The position numbers and the translations under genes were made by a program. Below the pieces are notes generated by a model. The model was not told where the DNA came from. It ran no database searches and saw nothing but the letters and a program-made list of their open reading frames with translations. This document shows positions 24,221 through 33,185 of a stretch of 64,000 bases of DNA, piece after piece. Numbering within the stretch: the first letter of the stretch is position 1; the number at the start of each line of letters is the position of its first letter. This DNA is from Piscinibacter sp047600445. GTDB taxonomy: Bacteria; Pseudomonadota; Gammaproteobacteria; Burkholderiales; Burkholderiaceae_C. The stretch is from contig NZ_JASGKT010000002.1 in assembly GCF_047600445.1 (NCBI RefSeq), positions 1,302,001 to 1,366,000 on the forward strand, read 5' to 3'.

Positions 24221-25838
24221 ATTTCCGGGCGCGCTTCTTCGGCGCGCCGGCGGCCTTCCGTTTGACGCTCTTCGGCGCCGGCTTGGCGGCGACCTTGGCC
24301 ACGTCCCTGGCCGTCACCGCGCGCGTCGACTTCGTGCCGGCCCTGGCCCCCGGCTTCTTCGCCAGGTAGACGACGATGGCCTGCCCGGGGCGGAAGCTCG
24401 CGCCGGCGCCGACGCCGTTCCACTGCGCCACCTGCATGGCGCTGACGCGGTAGCGCCGCGCCACGCTGGCCACGCTGTCGCGCTTGCCGGCCTTCAGCGC
24501 CACGCGCCGCAGCGCCGGCCCTTCGGGCGTCAGCGCCATCGTCGCGTTCTCGGCCAGATGCTCGGAGACGTCGGCCTCGCGCTGCGGGCTGCGCGGCACC
24601 AGCAGCGTCGAGCCGGCCCTGACCAGCATGCGCGGCGGGATCCGGTTCACCTCGCGCAGCTCGTCCTCGCCCATGCCGACCTGGCGCGCCGCCTCGGCGG
24701 GCTTGAGCGTCTTGGGCGCCACCCAGGCCGTCCAGCTCGCCAGCGGGCCGCGGTGCGAGGGCAGCGCGCGCACGAAGTGGTTGGCGTTGTCGTAGGGCAG
24801 CAGTACCTGCGGCGTGCCGGCGGCCAGGATCACCGGCTTGTTCATCTGCGGGTTGAGGGCGCGGAACTCGTCGAGCGGCAACTGCGCGAGCCTGGCCGCC
24901 AGCGCGACGTCGATGTCGCGTTCGATCGCCACCGCGAGGAAGTACGGATGGTTGGCCAGCGGCGGCAGGTTCAGGCCGAAGTCGGCCGGCCGCGCGACGA
25001 TGTTCTTCACCGCCTGCAGCTTGGGCACGTACCAGCGCGTCTCGGCCGGCATGCGCAGGCTTTCGTAGTCGGTGCCCAGGCCGCCGCGGCGGTTCTTCGC
25101 GATGGCGCGCTGCACGTTGCCCTCGCCCCAGTTGTAGGCCGCCAGCGCGAGGTGCCAGTCGCCGAACATGCCGTGCAGCCGCTCGAGGTAGTCGAGCGCG
25201 GCGCGCGTCGAGGCCAGCACGTCGCGGCGGTCGTCGCGGAAGACGTTCTGGCGCAGCTCGAAGTGGCGCCCGGTGGCCGGCATGAACTGCCAGATGCCCG
25301 AGGCCTTGGCCGAGGACAGCGCCTCCGGGTTGAAGGCGCTCTCGATGAAGGGCAGCAGCGCCAGCTCGGTGGGCAGGCCGCGCTTCTCGACTTCCTCGAC
25401 GATGTGGAACAGGTAGCGTCCGCCGCGGTCGCTCATGCGCTGCACGTAGTCGGGCCGCTCGGCGTACCAGCGCTCGCGGTCGCGCACCAGATCGCCGTCG
25501 AGGTCGGCCAGCGCGAAACCCTGGCGCACGCGCTGCCACAGGTCGGTGCGCGCCGAGCGGTCGTCCAGGTCGAGCGGCACCTCGGGGCGCAGCGGGTCGA
25601 CCGCCGGCGGCGTCGGGGCCGGGCCTTCGGGTTCGGCCGACGCAACGGCTGCGGCGGGCGGCTGCGGCGCGGGCTCGGCGGGGGTGGTCGGCGGCGTGGC
25701 CGGCGCGGTGGATGCAGTGGACGTGGCGGGTGCCGCGTCGACCGGCGCGTCCGGGGTCGGCACATTGGCGCAGCCCGCCAGCGCGGCCAGCATCAGCCAG
25801 GTCAGGGCGGACGCGGCCGCGCTCGGGAATCTCGTCAT
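24219..25838 (-). CDS. mltD: Membrane-bound lytic murein transglycosylase D, LysM type
   Basis: Cell-wall lytic transglycosylase of 539 residues. The N-terminal lipoprotein signal has lipobox LAALAGC, followed by an Ala/Pro-rich linker to about residue 95. The SLT domain has catalytic Glu in LPTELALLPFIESAFNP, then SSAKASGIWQFMPATGRHFELRQN and LALAAYNWGEGNVQRAI. Two LysM-like modules follow: TLKPAEAARQVGMGEDELREVNRI with RAGSTLLVPR, and DSVASVARRYRVSAMQVAQWNGV with RPGQAIVVYL. A very basic tail (KSVKRKAAGAPKKRARK) ends the protein. The ATG overlaps the gloB stop by 4 bp; the pair resembles the gloB-mltD order of other proteobacteria. Confidence 0.9.
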   Translation of the reverse strand: MTRFPSAAASALTWLMLAALAGCANVPTPDAPVDAAPATSTASTAPATPPTTPAEPAPQPPAAAVASAEPEGPAPTPPAVDPLRPEVPLDLDDRSARTDLWQRVRQGFALADLDGDLVRDRERWYAERPDYVQRMSDRGGRYLFHIVEEVEKRGLPTELALLPFIESAFNPEALSSAKASGIWQFMPATGRHFELRQNVFRDDRRDVLASTRAALDYLERLHGMFGDWHLALAAYNWGEGNVQRAIAKNRRGGLGTDYESLRMPAETRWYVPKLQAVKNIVARPADFGLNLPPLANHPYFLAVAIERDIDVALAARLAQLPLDEFRALNPQMNKPVILAAGTPQVLLPYDNANHFVRALPSHRGPLASWTAWVAPKTLKPAEAARQVGMGEDELREVNRIPPRMLVRAGSTLLVPRSPQREADVSEHLAENATMALTPEGPALRRVALKAGKRDSVASVARRYRVSAMQVAQWNGVGAGASFRPGQAIVVYLAKKPGARAGTKSTRAVTARDVAKVAAKPAPKSVKRKAAGAPKKRARK

Positions 25839-26608
25839 CGGAATTCGTTCTTCCAGCGGCGCAGCGCCGCAAAGACTTCGGCGCCGGCCGTGCCGGCGGC
25901 GCCATGGGCGCGCGCGGAGGCCACCACCTCGGGCTCGGCGCAGCGCAGAAAGGGGTTGATCGCGCGCTCGGTGGCCAGCAGCGCGGGCAGCGTCGGCGTG
26001 CCGGCGGCGCGCAGCGCCTCGCAATCGGCCTGGTAGCGCGCCAGCGCGGCGTTGCCGGGCTCGACGGCGCGCGCGAAGCGCAGGTTGGACAAGGTGTACT
26101 CGTGCGCGCAGCACACCCGCGTGGTGCCGGGCAGCGCCGCCAGCGCCGCGAGCGAGGCATGCATCTGCTCGGGGGTGCCCTCGAACAGCCGGCCGCAGCC
26201 GGCAGAGAACAGCGTGTCGCCGCAGAACAGCAGCGGCGTGCTGTCGGCGTCGCCGTCGACGAAGTAGGCGATGTGCCCGGCCGTGTGCCCCGGCACGTCG
26301 ATCACCGTGACGCGCCGGCCCAGCAGTTCGAGCCTGTCGCCGCCGGCCAGCGCCACGAAGGGTTCGGGGATGCGCTCGCGCTTCGGGCCGTAAACCGGAC
26401 CTTTCAAACGATCGCGCAGCGCATCGACGCCGCCGACATGGTCGCCGTGGTGATGCGTCACTAGAATCGCCGCCAGCGCCAGCTGCCGCTCGTCGAGCGC
26501 CGCCAGCACCGGCGCCGCTTCACCTGGGTCGACGACCACCGCATCGGTGCCGTCGTGCAGCATCCAGATGTAGTTGTCGGTGAAGGCGGGCAAGGCGATC
26601 GGATTCAT
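25835..26608 (-). CDS. gloB: Hydroxyacylglutathione hydrolase (glyoxalase II)
   Basis: Hydrolyses S-lactoylglutathione to D-lactate and glutathione in methylglyoxal detoxification. It has 257 residues, normal for the family. The metallo-beta-lactamase metal motif THHHGDH is at 51-57, with further ligands in VIDVPGHTAGH, LLFCGDTLFSAGCGRLFEGTPEQM and CAHEYTLSNLRFA. The C-terminal glutathione-site region NPFLRC is present. The start MNPIALPAFTDNYIW matches homologues; the frame is open to 26653. The ATG shares bases with the ATG of the divergent methyltransferase gene. Confidence 0.95.
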   Translation of the reverse strand: MNPIALPAFTDNYIWMLHDGTDAVVVDPGEAAPVLAALDERQLALAAILVTHHHGDHVGGVDALRDRLKGPVYGPKRERIPEPFVALAGGDRLELLGRRVTVIDVPGHTAGHIAYFVDGDADSTPLLFCGDTLFSAGCGRLFEGTPEQMHASLAALAALPGTTRVCCAHEYTLSNLRFARAVEPGNAALARYQADCEALRAAGTPTLPALLATERAINPFLRCAEPEVVASARAHGAAGTAGAEVFAALRRWKNEFR

Positions 26609-27425
26609 GGCGCGCAGCGAGCGAATTATAGGTTTGGCCTCCTGGCTCGCCACCCCGGCGGGGCGTTACCTGCTCCAGTGGGAACAGCGGCATCTCGACC
26701 TCGCCGTGGCCGACCTGTTCGGCTTCCACGCATTGCAGATCGGCCTGCCCGAGCTCGACGCGCTGCGCGCCAACCGCATGCCGCACCGCTGGTTGGCGAT
26801 CGACGGCAGCGAGCCGGGCGCCGAAGGCGACGCCGCGCTGCCGCGCGCCGCGATCGCGCTGCAGCTCGACTGCGACGCGCTGCCCTTCGACAGCGCCAGC
26901 CTCGACCTCGTCGTGCTGCCGCACACGCTCGAACTGGCGCACGACCCGCACCAGACGCTGCGCGAGGTCGAGCGCGTGCTGCGGCCGGAAGGCCGCGTCG
27001 TGGTGGTGGGTTTCAACCCGGCCAGCCTGTGGGGCCTGCGTCAGCGCCTGGGCCGGCTGCGGCTGGGCGTGGGCATCGCGCGGCGCCGGCCGCTGTTCCT
27101 GCCGCCCAGCGGCGAGTTCCTCGGCTACCGGCGCCTGCGCGACTGGCTGCAACTGCTGAGCTTCGAGGTCGAGGCGGGCCGCTTCGGCTGCTACCGGCTG
27201 CCGGTGGTCTCCGAGCGCTGGCTGCAGCGCTGCGCCTGGATGGACGGCCACGGCGAGCGCTGGTGGCCGGTGTTCGGCGCGGCCTATTTCGTGGTGGCCG
27301 TCAAGCGCGTGCGCGGCATGCGCATCGTCGGCCTGGTGCGCGACCAGCAGCCGCAGCGCGCCAAGGCCGGCGCGGTGGTGGCCACGCACAAGCAGCGCCG
27401 CGAGCGCGAGAAAGAACCCGCATGA
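26607..27425 (+). CDS. Class I SAM-dependent methyltransferase
   Basis: A 272-residue methyltransferase of the UbiE/type-11 kind that in many betaproteobacteria sits between gloB and rnhA. The core has LQLDCDALPFDSASLDLVVLPHTLELAHDPHQTLREVERVLRPEGRVVVVGFNP, covering the acidic motif II and post-III strands. The usual Gly-rich motif I is weak: the corresponding strand reads LPELDALRANRMPHRWLAIDG. Substrate unknown. A GTATPAGRY-like start region (SWLATPAGRYLLQWEQRHLD) anchors the N-terminus. Starts at ATG 26607 or TTG 26634 are both possible; ATG 26607 overlaps the gloB start codon. The stop overlaps the rnhA ATG by 4 bp. Confidence 0.75.
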   Translation: MARSERIIGLASWLATPAGRYLLQWEQRHLDLAVADLFGFHALQIGLPELDALRANRMPHRWLAIDGSEPGAEGDAALPRAAIALQLDCDALPFDSASLDLVVLPHTLELAHDPHQTLREVERVLRPEGRVVVVGFNPASLWGLRQRLGRLRLGVGIARRRPLFLPPSGEFLGYRRLRDWLQLLSFEVEAGRFGCYRLPVVSERWLQRCAWMDGHGERWWPVFGAAYFVVAVKRVRGMRIVGLVRDQQPQRAKAGAVVATHKQRREREKEPA

Positions 27426-27883
27426 CGAGCAGCCAGGCGGCCATCAAGAGGCCGCAAGTGACCATCTATACCGACGGCGCCTGCAAGGGCAACCCCGGCC
27501 CGGGCGGCTGGGGCGCGTGGCTGGCCAGCGCCGGCCACGAGAAGGAATTGTTCGGCGGCGAGAAGCTGACCACCAACAACCGCATGGAACTCACCGCGGT
27601 GATCGAGGCTCTGGCATCGTTGAAGCGCAATTGCGACGTCATCGTGCACACCGACAGCGAATACGTGCGCAAGGGCATCACCGAGTGGATCCACGGCTGG
27701 CAGCGGCGCGGCTGGAAGACCGCCGACAACAAGCCGGTGAAGAACGCCGAGCTGTGGCAGCGGCTCGACGCGCTGCGCCAGCTTCATCACGTCGAGTGGC
27801 GCTGGGTCAAGGGCCATGCCGGCGACCCGGGCAACGAGCGCGCCGACGCGCTGGCCAACCGCGGCGTCGCCTCGATTGCCTGA
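27422..27883 (+). CDS. rnhA: Ribonuclease HI
   Basis: Degrades the RNA strand of RNA-DNA hybrids. It has 153 residues, the standard bacterial length. Catalytic carboxylates are visible: D18 in IYTDGACKGNPGPGGWGAWL, E56 in NNRMELTAVIEAL, D78 in VHTDSEYVRKGI, and the last Asp in GHAGDPGNERADALA. The handle region HGWQRRGWKTADNKPVKNAELWQ is present. It is translationally coupled to the methyltransferase. dnaQ, a frequent next neighbour of rnhA, is absent here; an RND efflux operon follows instead. Confidence 0.97.
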   Translation: MTSSQAAIKRPQVTIYTDGACKGNPGPGGWGAWLASAGHEKELFGGEKLTTNNRMELTAVIEALASLKRNCDVIVHTDSEYVRKGITEWIHGWQRRGWKTADNKPVKNAELWQRLDALRQLHHVEWRWVKGHAGDPGNERADALANRGVASIA

Positions 27884-27942
27884 GCGGCGGCGCGCTTCCG
27901 GACCCAAGGCTACAGTTCGCAACAAACAACCGAAGTGCCGAC

Positions 27943-29076
27943 TTGAAAACATTGCACACCGTCGTCGCCGTGGTCGGCATCGCCGCCGCCGGCGCCGCCG
28001 CCTGGTGGGTTCAGCACAAGGAGCCGGCCGCGCTTGCCGCGGCGCCGCAGGCCGCCGCGCCGGCAGCCAGCGGTGGCGGTGCCGCGCCGGCCGACGCGTC
28101 CGGCGGCGGGCCGGTGAGCGTGGAAGTGGCGCGCGCCGCCACGGTGCGCATCGAGGACGACGCGCAGTCGGTCGGCTCGCTGCGCTCGCGGCAGGGCGTG
28201 ATGCTGCGTCCCGAGGTGCCGGGGCGCATCGCGCGCATCGGCTTCGCCGACGGCCAGCGCGTCAGGCGCGGCCAGTTGCTGGTGCAGCTCGACGACACCT
28301 TGCAGCGCGCGCAGTTGCAGCAGTCGCAGGCGCAGGCCAGCATCGCGCGCACCAACTTGCAGCGCAACCGCGAGCTGGTGGCGCAGAACTTCGTCAGCGC
28401 CAGCGCGGTCGACCAGAGCGCCGCCGCGCTCGAGGTGGCCGAGGCGCAGGTGGCGCTGTCGCGCGCGCAGCTCGAGCGCATGCGCATCCTCGCGCCCTTC
28501 GACGGCGTGGCCGGCATCGCGCTGGTGAACCTGGGCGACTTCGTGAAGGACGGCGCCGACCTCGTCAACATCGAGGACGCCTCCTCGATGTCGGTCGACT
28601 TCCGCCTGCCCGAGCGCTACCTGGCGCGCCTGAAGACCGGCCAGTCGGTGGAGGTGCAGGTCGACGCGCTGCCGGGCCGCGGCTTCCAGGGCCGCATCGA
28701 CGCGGTGGACTCGCAGGTCGACGCCAACGGCCGCTCGCTGCTGGTGCGCGCGCGGCTGCCCAACCCCAAGGGCGAGCTGAAGGCCGGCATGTTCGCGCGC
28801 ACGCGCACGGTGTTCGCGGTGCGCGAGCAGGCCGTGGTGGTGCCCGAGGAGGCGCTGGTGCCGCAGGCCGGCCGGCAGTACCTGATCAAGGTGGTCGACG
28901 GCCCGGCCGGCAAGGTCTCGCAGCGCGTCGAGGCGCGCCTGGGCATGCGCCTGCCCGGGCGCGTCGAGATCCTCGACGGCGTGGCCGCGGGCGACCTGAT
29001 CGTCACCGCCGGCCAGGCCAAGCTGCGCGACGACAAGATGCCGGTCAGCCCGGTCGAGATCGGCGCGGCGCGATGA
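27943..29076 (+). CDS. RND efflux periplasmic adaptor (membrane fusion protein)
   Basis: Links an inner-membrane RND pump to an outer-membrane channel. It has 377 residues. The start appears to be TTG at 27943 (KTLHTVVAVVGIAAAGAAAWW), giving an uncleaved signal-anchor; no ATG occurs before the domain. The lipoyl half-motifs EVPGRIARIGFADGQRVRRGQLLVQLDD and MRILAPFDGVAGIALVNLGDFVKDGADL flank a coiled-coil hairpin (about 120-175). A beta-barrel and membrane-proximal domain follow (FQGRIDAVDSQVDANGRSLLVRARL, VVPEEALV). The stop overlaps the permease ATG by 4 bp. No TolC-like gene is adjacent. Substrate unknown. Confidence 0.88.
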   Translation: MKTLHTVVAVVGIAAAGAAAWWVQHKEPAALAAAPQAAAPAASGGGAAPADASGGGPVSVEVARAATVRIEDDAQSVGSLRSRQGVMLRPEVPGRIARIGFADGQRVRRGQLLVQLDDTLQRAQLQQSQAQASIARTNLQRNRELVAQNFVSASAVDQSAAALEVAEAQVALSRAQLERMRILAPFDGVAGIALVNLGDFVKDGADLVNIEDASSMSVDFRLPERYLARLKTGQSVEVQVDALPGRGFQGRIDAVDSQVDANGRSLLVRARLPNPKGELKAGMFARTRTVFAVREQAVVVPEEALVPQAGRQYLIKVVDGPAGKVSQRVEARLGMRLPGRVEILDGVAAGDLIVTAGQAKLRDDKMPVSPVEIGAAR

Positions 29077-32000
29077 AGATCTCCGAAATCTCGATCCGCC
29101 GGCCGGTGTTCGCCACCGTGCTGTCGCTGATGCTGGTGCTGGTGGGCGCGGTGTCGTTCAAGGGCCTGCAGGTGCGCGAATACCCGCGCATCGACGAGCC
29201 GGTGGTCAACGTGACGACCAAGCTCACCGGCGCCTCGTCCGAGGTGATCGAGTCGCAGGTGACCAAGCCGCTGGAGGACTCGATCTCCGGCATCGAGGGC
29301 ATCGACATCGTCACCTCGGTGTCGCGCAGCGAGCAGAGCCAGATCACCGCGCGCTTCAAGCTCAGCAAGAACCCCGAGGCCGCCGCGGCCGACGTGCGCG
29401 ACCGCGTCTCGCGCGTGCGCGCCAAGCTGCCCGACGCGATCGACGAGCCGGTGATCGCCAAGGTGGAGGCCGACGCCACGCCCACCGTCTGGCTCGCCTT
29501 CGGCAGCGAGACGCTCTCGCCGCTGGAGGTGACGGACCTGCTCAACCGCATCGTCAAGCCGCGCCTGCAGACCGTGCCCGGCGTGGCCGAGGTGAACATC
29601 AACGGCGACCGCCTGTTCTCGATGCGCGTCTGGGTCGACCCCGACAAGCTCGCCGCCTTCAGCCTGACCGTGCAGGACGTGGAAGACGCACTGCGGCGCC
29701 AGAACCTCGAGGTGCCGGCCGGCCGCATCGAGAGCCAGCAGCGCGAGTTCAGCGTCACCGCGCGCACCGACCTGACCACGCCCGAGCAGTTCGCGCAGAT
29801 CGCGCTGAAGAACGCCGCCGGCTACGTGGTGCGCCTGCGCGACGTGGCGCGCATCGAGCAGGCCGCCGCGAGCGAACGCTCCAGCGTGCGCCTGAACGGC
29901 ATGCCCTCGGTGTCGGCGGGCGTGGTGCGCCAGGCCACCGCCAACCCGCTGGAGGTGTCGGCCGGCGTGCGCGAGGTGATCCCGAGGATCCAGCAAGACC
30001 TGCCGCCCGGCGTGATCGTGCGCCAGGCCAACGACAACTCGGTGTTCATCGACCGCTCGATCAAGTCGGTGTACCGCACCATCGCCGAGGCCGTGGTGCT
30101 GGTGGCGCTGGTGGTGTTCGTGTTCCTGCGCACGCTGCGCGCCTCCATCATCCCGCTGGTCACCATCCCGGTCAGCCTGATCGGCGCCTTCGGGCTGATG
30201 GCGCTGTCGGGCTTCACCGTCAACACGCTGACGCTGCTCGCGCTGGTGCTGGCCATCGGCCTGGTGGTGGACGACGCCATCGTCGTGCTGGAGAACATCT
30301 TCCGCCACGTCGAGGAGGGGCTGACGCCGTTCCAGGCGGCGCTGCGCGGGGCGCGCGAGGTCGGCTTCGCGGTGATGGCGATGACGATGACGCTGGCCGC
30401 GGTGTTCGCGCCGCTGGCCTTCACGCCGGGGCGCACCGGGCGGCTGTTCGTCGAGTTCGCGCTGACGCTGGCCGGCGCGGTGGTGGTGTCGGGCTTCATC
30501 GCGCTGACGCTGACGCCGATGATGTGCAGCAAGCTGCTGCGCCACGAGGCGGCGCCGAACCGCTTCGACCGCCTGATGGAGTCGGTGCTGGTGGCCATAG
30601 GCCGGGCCTACGACGGCGCGCTGCGCTGGGTGCTGCTGCGCCGCTGGCTGGTGCTGCTGGTGATGGTGGCCTCGGCCGCGGCGAGCTGGTGGCTGTTCAA
30701 GGGCGCCAAGAGCGAGCTGGCGCCGATCGAGGACCGCGGCGTGATCTTCACCTCGGTGAACGCGCCCGACGGCTCGACGCTCGAGTACACGCAGCGCTAC
30801 ATGCAGGCGATCGAGCGCATCGCGCAGCAGTACGACGAGTTCGACCGCATCTTCATCGTCACCGGCAACCCGACCGTCTCGCAGGGCATCGCGGTGCTGC
30901 GCACGCTCGACTGGACCGAGCGCAAGCGCAGCACGCAGGAACTGGCGCGCGAGCTGCAGCCCAAGTTCGCGCAACTGCCCGGCGTGACCGCCTTCCCGGT
31001 GACGCCGCCCTCGCTCGGCCAGGGCTTCCGCGAGCGGCCGATCAACTTCGTGATCGTCAGCTCCGACAGCTACGACAACATGGCGCAGGTGGCGCAGCAC
31101 ATGCTCGCCGAGATGGCGAAGAACCCCGGCATCGTGCAGCCCGACATCGACCTGCGGCTGAACAAGCCCGAACTCTTCATCCAGGTCGACCGCGACCGTG
31201 CCGCCGACGCCGGCATCGCCGTCGAGCAGGTGGCGCGCACCATCGAAACCATGCTGGGCGGGCGCAACGTGACGCGCTACAAGCGCAACGCCGAGCAGTA
31301 CGACGTGATCGTGCAGACCGAGGGGCGCGGCCGCACCACGCCCGAGGACATCGACCGCATGTTCGTGCGCGGCCGCACCGACGCCGCCGGCAACGCCGCG
31401 ATGGTGCCGCTGGCCTCGCTGGTGAAGGTGACCGAATCGGTGAGCCCGCGCGAGCTGAACCACTTCAACCAGCGCCGCTCGGTGGCCGTGACCGCCAACC
31501 TCGCGCCGAACTACTCGCTCGGCGAGGCGCTGCAGTTCATGGACGCCACCGCCGCCAAGGTGCTGAAGCCGGGCTACGCCACCGAGCTGAACGGCGTGTC
31601 GCGCGAGTTCCGCTCGTCCAGCGGCGCGCTGGGGCTGGTGTTCGTGCTGGCGCTGCTGTTCATCTTCCTGGTGCTGTCGGCGCAGTTCGAGAGCTTCGTC
31701 GACCCGTTCGTGATCCTGCTGGCGGTGCCGCTGTCGATGGTCGGCGCGCTCGGCGCGATGCGCCTGACCGGCGGCACGCTCAACGTCTATTCGCAGATCG
31801 GCCTGATCACGCTGGTGGGCCTGATCACCAAGCACGGCATCCTGATCGTCGAGTTCAGCAACCAGTTGCGCCAGCAGGGCCGCGACGTGCGCGCCGCGGT
31901 GACCGAGGCCGCGTCACTGCGGCTGCGCCCCATCATGATGACCACCGCCGCGATGGTGCTGGGCGCGCTGCCGCTCGCCCTGGCCAGCGGCGCCGGCGCC

Positions 32001-32162
32001 GAAAGCCGCCAGCAGATCGGCTGGGTGATCGTGGGCGGCATGTCGGTCGGCACGCTGCTGACCATCTTCGTGGTGCCGACGATGTACACCCTGTTCGCAC
32101 GCAAGGGCGTGCCGGGGGAGATCACGACGCCGGAGGCGGGTGGGGCGGCGGCGGTGCATTGA
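29073..32162 (+). CDS. RND efflux pump inner-membrane transporter
   Basis: Proton-driven multidrug-type exporter of 1029 residues, the typical AcrB/MexF length, with twelve transmembrane segments and two large periplasmic loops. It begins MKISEISIRRPVFATVLSLMLVLVGAVSFKGLQVREYPRIDEPVVNV. The TM4 proton-relay acidic pair is visible in LVLAIGLVVDDAIVVLENIFRHVEEG, and TM10-11 show KHGILIVEFSNQLRQQGRDVRAAV. The N-terminus and the ITARFKLSKNPEAAAADVRDRVSRVRAKLP stretch place it in the HAE1 (hydrophobe/amphiphile) family. It is coupled to the adaptor upstream and is the last gene before the lower-GC patch. Specificity cannot be read from sequence. Confidence 0.93.
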   Translation: MKISEISIRRPVFATVLSLMLVLVGAVSFKGLQVREYPRIDEPVVNVTTKLTGASSEVIESQVTKPLEDSISGIEGIDIVTSVSRSEQSQITARFKLSKNPEAAAADVRDRVSRVRAKLPDAIDEPVIAKVEADATPTVWLAFGSETLSPLEVTDLLNRIVKPRLQTVPGVAEVNINGDRLFSMRVWVDPDKLAAFSLTVQDVEDALRRQNLEVPAGRIESQQREFSVTARTDLTTPEQFAQIALKNAAGYVVRLRDVARIEQAAASERSSVRLNGMPSVSAGVVRQATANPLEVSAGVREVIPRIQQDLPPGVIVRQANDNSVFIDRSIKSVYRTIAEAVVLVALVVFVFLRTLRASIIPLVTIPVSLIGAFGLMALSGFTVNTLTLLALVLAIGLVVDDAIVVLENIFRHVEEGLTPFQAALRGAREVGFAVMAMTMTLAAVFAPLAFTPGRTGRLFVEFALTLAGAVVVSGFIALTLTPMMCSKLLRHEAAPNRFDRLMESVLVAIGRAYDGALRWVLLRRWLVLLVMVASAAASWWLFKGAKSELAPIEDRGVIFTSVNAPDGSTLEYTQRYMQAIERIAQQYDEFDRIFIVTGNPTVSQGIAVLRTLDWTERKRSTQELARELQPKFAQLPGVTAFPVTPPSLGQGFRERPINFVIVSSDSYDNMAQVAQHMLAEMAKNPGIVQPDIDLRLNKPELFIQVDRDRAADAGIAVEQVARTIETMLGGRNVTRYKRNAEQYDVIVQTEGRGRTTPEDIDRMFVRGRTDAAGNAAMVPLASLVKVTESVSPRELNHFNQRRSVAVTANLAPNYSLGEALQFMDATAAKVLKPGYATELNGVSREFRSSSGALGLVFVLALLFIFLVLSAQFESFVDPFVILLAVPLSMVGALGAMRLTGGTLNVYSQIGLITLVGLITKHGILIVEFSNQLRQQGRDVRAAVTEAASLRLRPIMMTTAAMVLGALPLALASGAGAESRQQIGWVIVGGMSVGTLLTIFVVPTMYTLFARKGVPGEITTPEAGGAAAVH

Positions 32163-32232
32163 GGACGGTTGGCTTCTCAGGTAGAGGGCGTTTGCCGTGC
32201 GGAGCCGGTGTAGGGCGGAACCTTGAAAGTGA

Positions 32233-32520
32233 GGCCTAAGGGTCGGGTGGCAGTCCCATCCCGCGCCGCGGTCTCTCTTTCTCATCGGAACGCCGTACAA
32301 CGGCGCACCGCACGAGACCGGCAACGGGCAGATGGTTGCCTTTCTCGCCGAGAGCCGCCAGGTCGTCGACCAGGCACATGCCGTGGCAGTGGCGAACGGA
32401 GGCACCTCGGAGGGAGCGCCCGGCTTGCGGCCTGAGTACCACGCCAACTACTATGGCGCGTACTGCCGGGATACCGAGGGCAACAAGCTGTGTGTCGCGT
32501 GCCATTCGGCGCCTGCATGA
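32233..32520 (+). pseudogene. VOC/glyoxalase family gene remnant, 5' part missing
   Basis: An open frame from 32233 (after a TGA at 32230) to TGA at 32520 encodes VGWQSHPAP, then FLIGTPYNGAPHETGNGQMVAFLAESRQVVDQAHAVAVANGGTSEGAPGLRPEYHANYYGAYCRDTEGNKLCVACH. This is the C-terminal two thirds of a vicinal-oxygen-chelate (glyoxalase/bleomycin-resistance-like) protein. The first ~50 residues, which would carry a metal ligand, are missing, and there is no ATG before 32332. The 70 bp upstream, back to the RND stop, show nothing recognisable. Best read as a 5'-deleted relic; a short product from ATG 32332 (62 residues) is possible but unlikely to be functional. Confidence 0.7.
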
Positions 32521-32565
32521 GCCTGCTGCCTCGAGGCGTCATCGCATCACAGGAGGCGCGCCGCC

Positions 32566-33087
32566 ATGCCCAAGCCGAGTTCGTTCCCCATTGAAGGCGG
32601 CTGCGACTGCCGGGCCGTCCGCTATCGGATGGAGACCGCCCCTCTGTTTGTCCACTGCTGTCACTGCCGCTGGTGCCAGCGGGAGTCCGGCGCATCGTTC
32701 GCGCTCAACGCGATGATCGAGGCGGATCGAGTCACCGAACTCGGCCAGGCGCCGGAACCCGTCGATACACCATCCGAAAGCGGCAGCGGCCAGGTCATCG
32801 CCCGCTGCCCGCACTGCAAAGTCGCCGTGTGGAGCAATTGCGCCGGCGCCGGGCCGCTGCTCAGGTTCGTGCGCGTGGGTACGCTGGACGACCCGGACCT
32901 TCTGCCTCCGGACATTCACATCTTCACGGCGTCCAAGCAGCCTTGGGTCGTGCTGCCCGAGGGTGTGCCCGCCGTCGCGGAGTACTACGAGCGCGAGAGC
33001 CATTGGTCCGCCGAGAGCCTTGCCCGGCGCCGGGTTCTTCTTCCGCTCATCGAGGCGTATCAGGCGGCGAAGCAGGGTGGTGCCTAA
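32566..33087 (+). CDS. GFA/CENP-V family zinc protein
   Basis: A 173-residue cytoplasmic protein of the glutathione-dependent formaldehyde-activating (GFA) family. Zinc-binding cysteines are in the expected blocks: GGCDCRAVRYRM (two), FVHCCHCRWCQRESGASF (three to four) and ARCPHCKVAVWSNC. The family fold binds two zinc ions; most members have no proven enzyme activity, and the formaldehyde role is shown only for a few. Base composition is noticeably lower in GC than the flanking RND and map genes. It stands in a run of small unrelated genes, suggesting an acquired patch. Confidence 0.85.
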   Translation: MPKPSSFPIEGGCDCRAVRYRMETAPLFVHCCHCRWCQRESGASFALNAMIEADRVTELGQAPEPVDTPSESGSGQVIARCPHCKVAVWSNCAGAGPLLRFVRVGTLDDPDLLPPDIHIFTASKQPWVVLPEGVPAVAEYYERESHWSAESLARRRVLLPLIEAYQAAKQGGA

Positions 33088-33185
33088 CCCTTTGCTGAGG
33101 CCGACAAGCGCCAGGCTTCGATCCATCTTGCGCTGAGCGCCGCCGGTGGCGATACATTGGCTTCACCAGCCCGGAGGAGCAGCTT

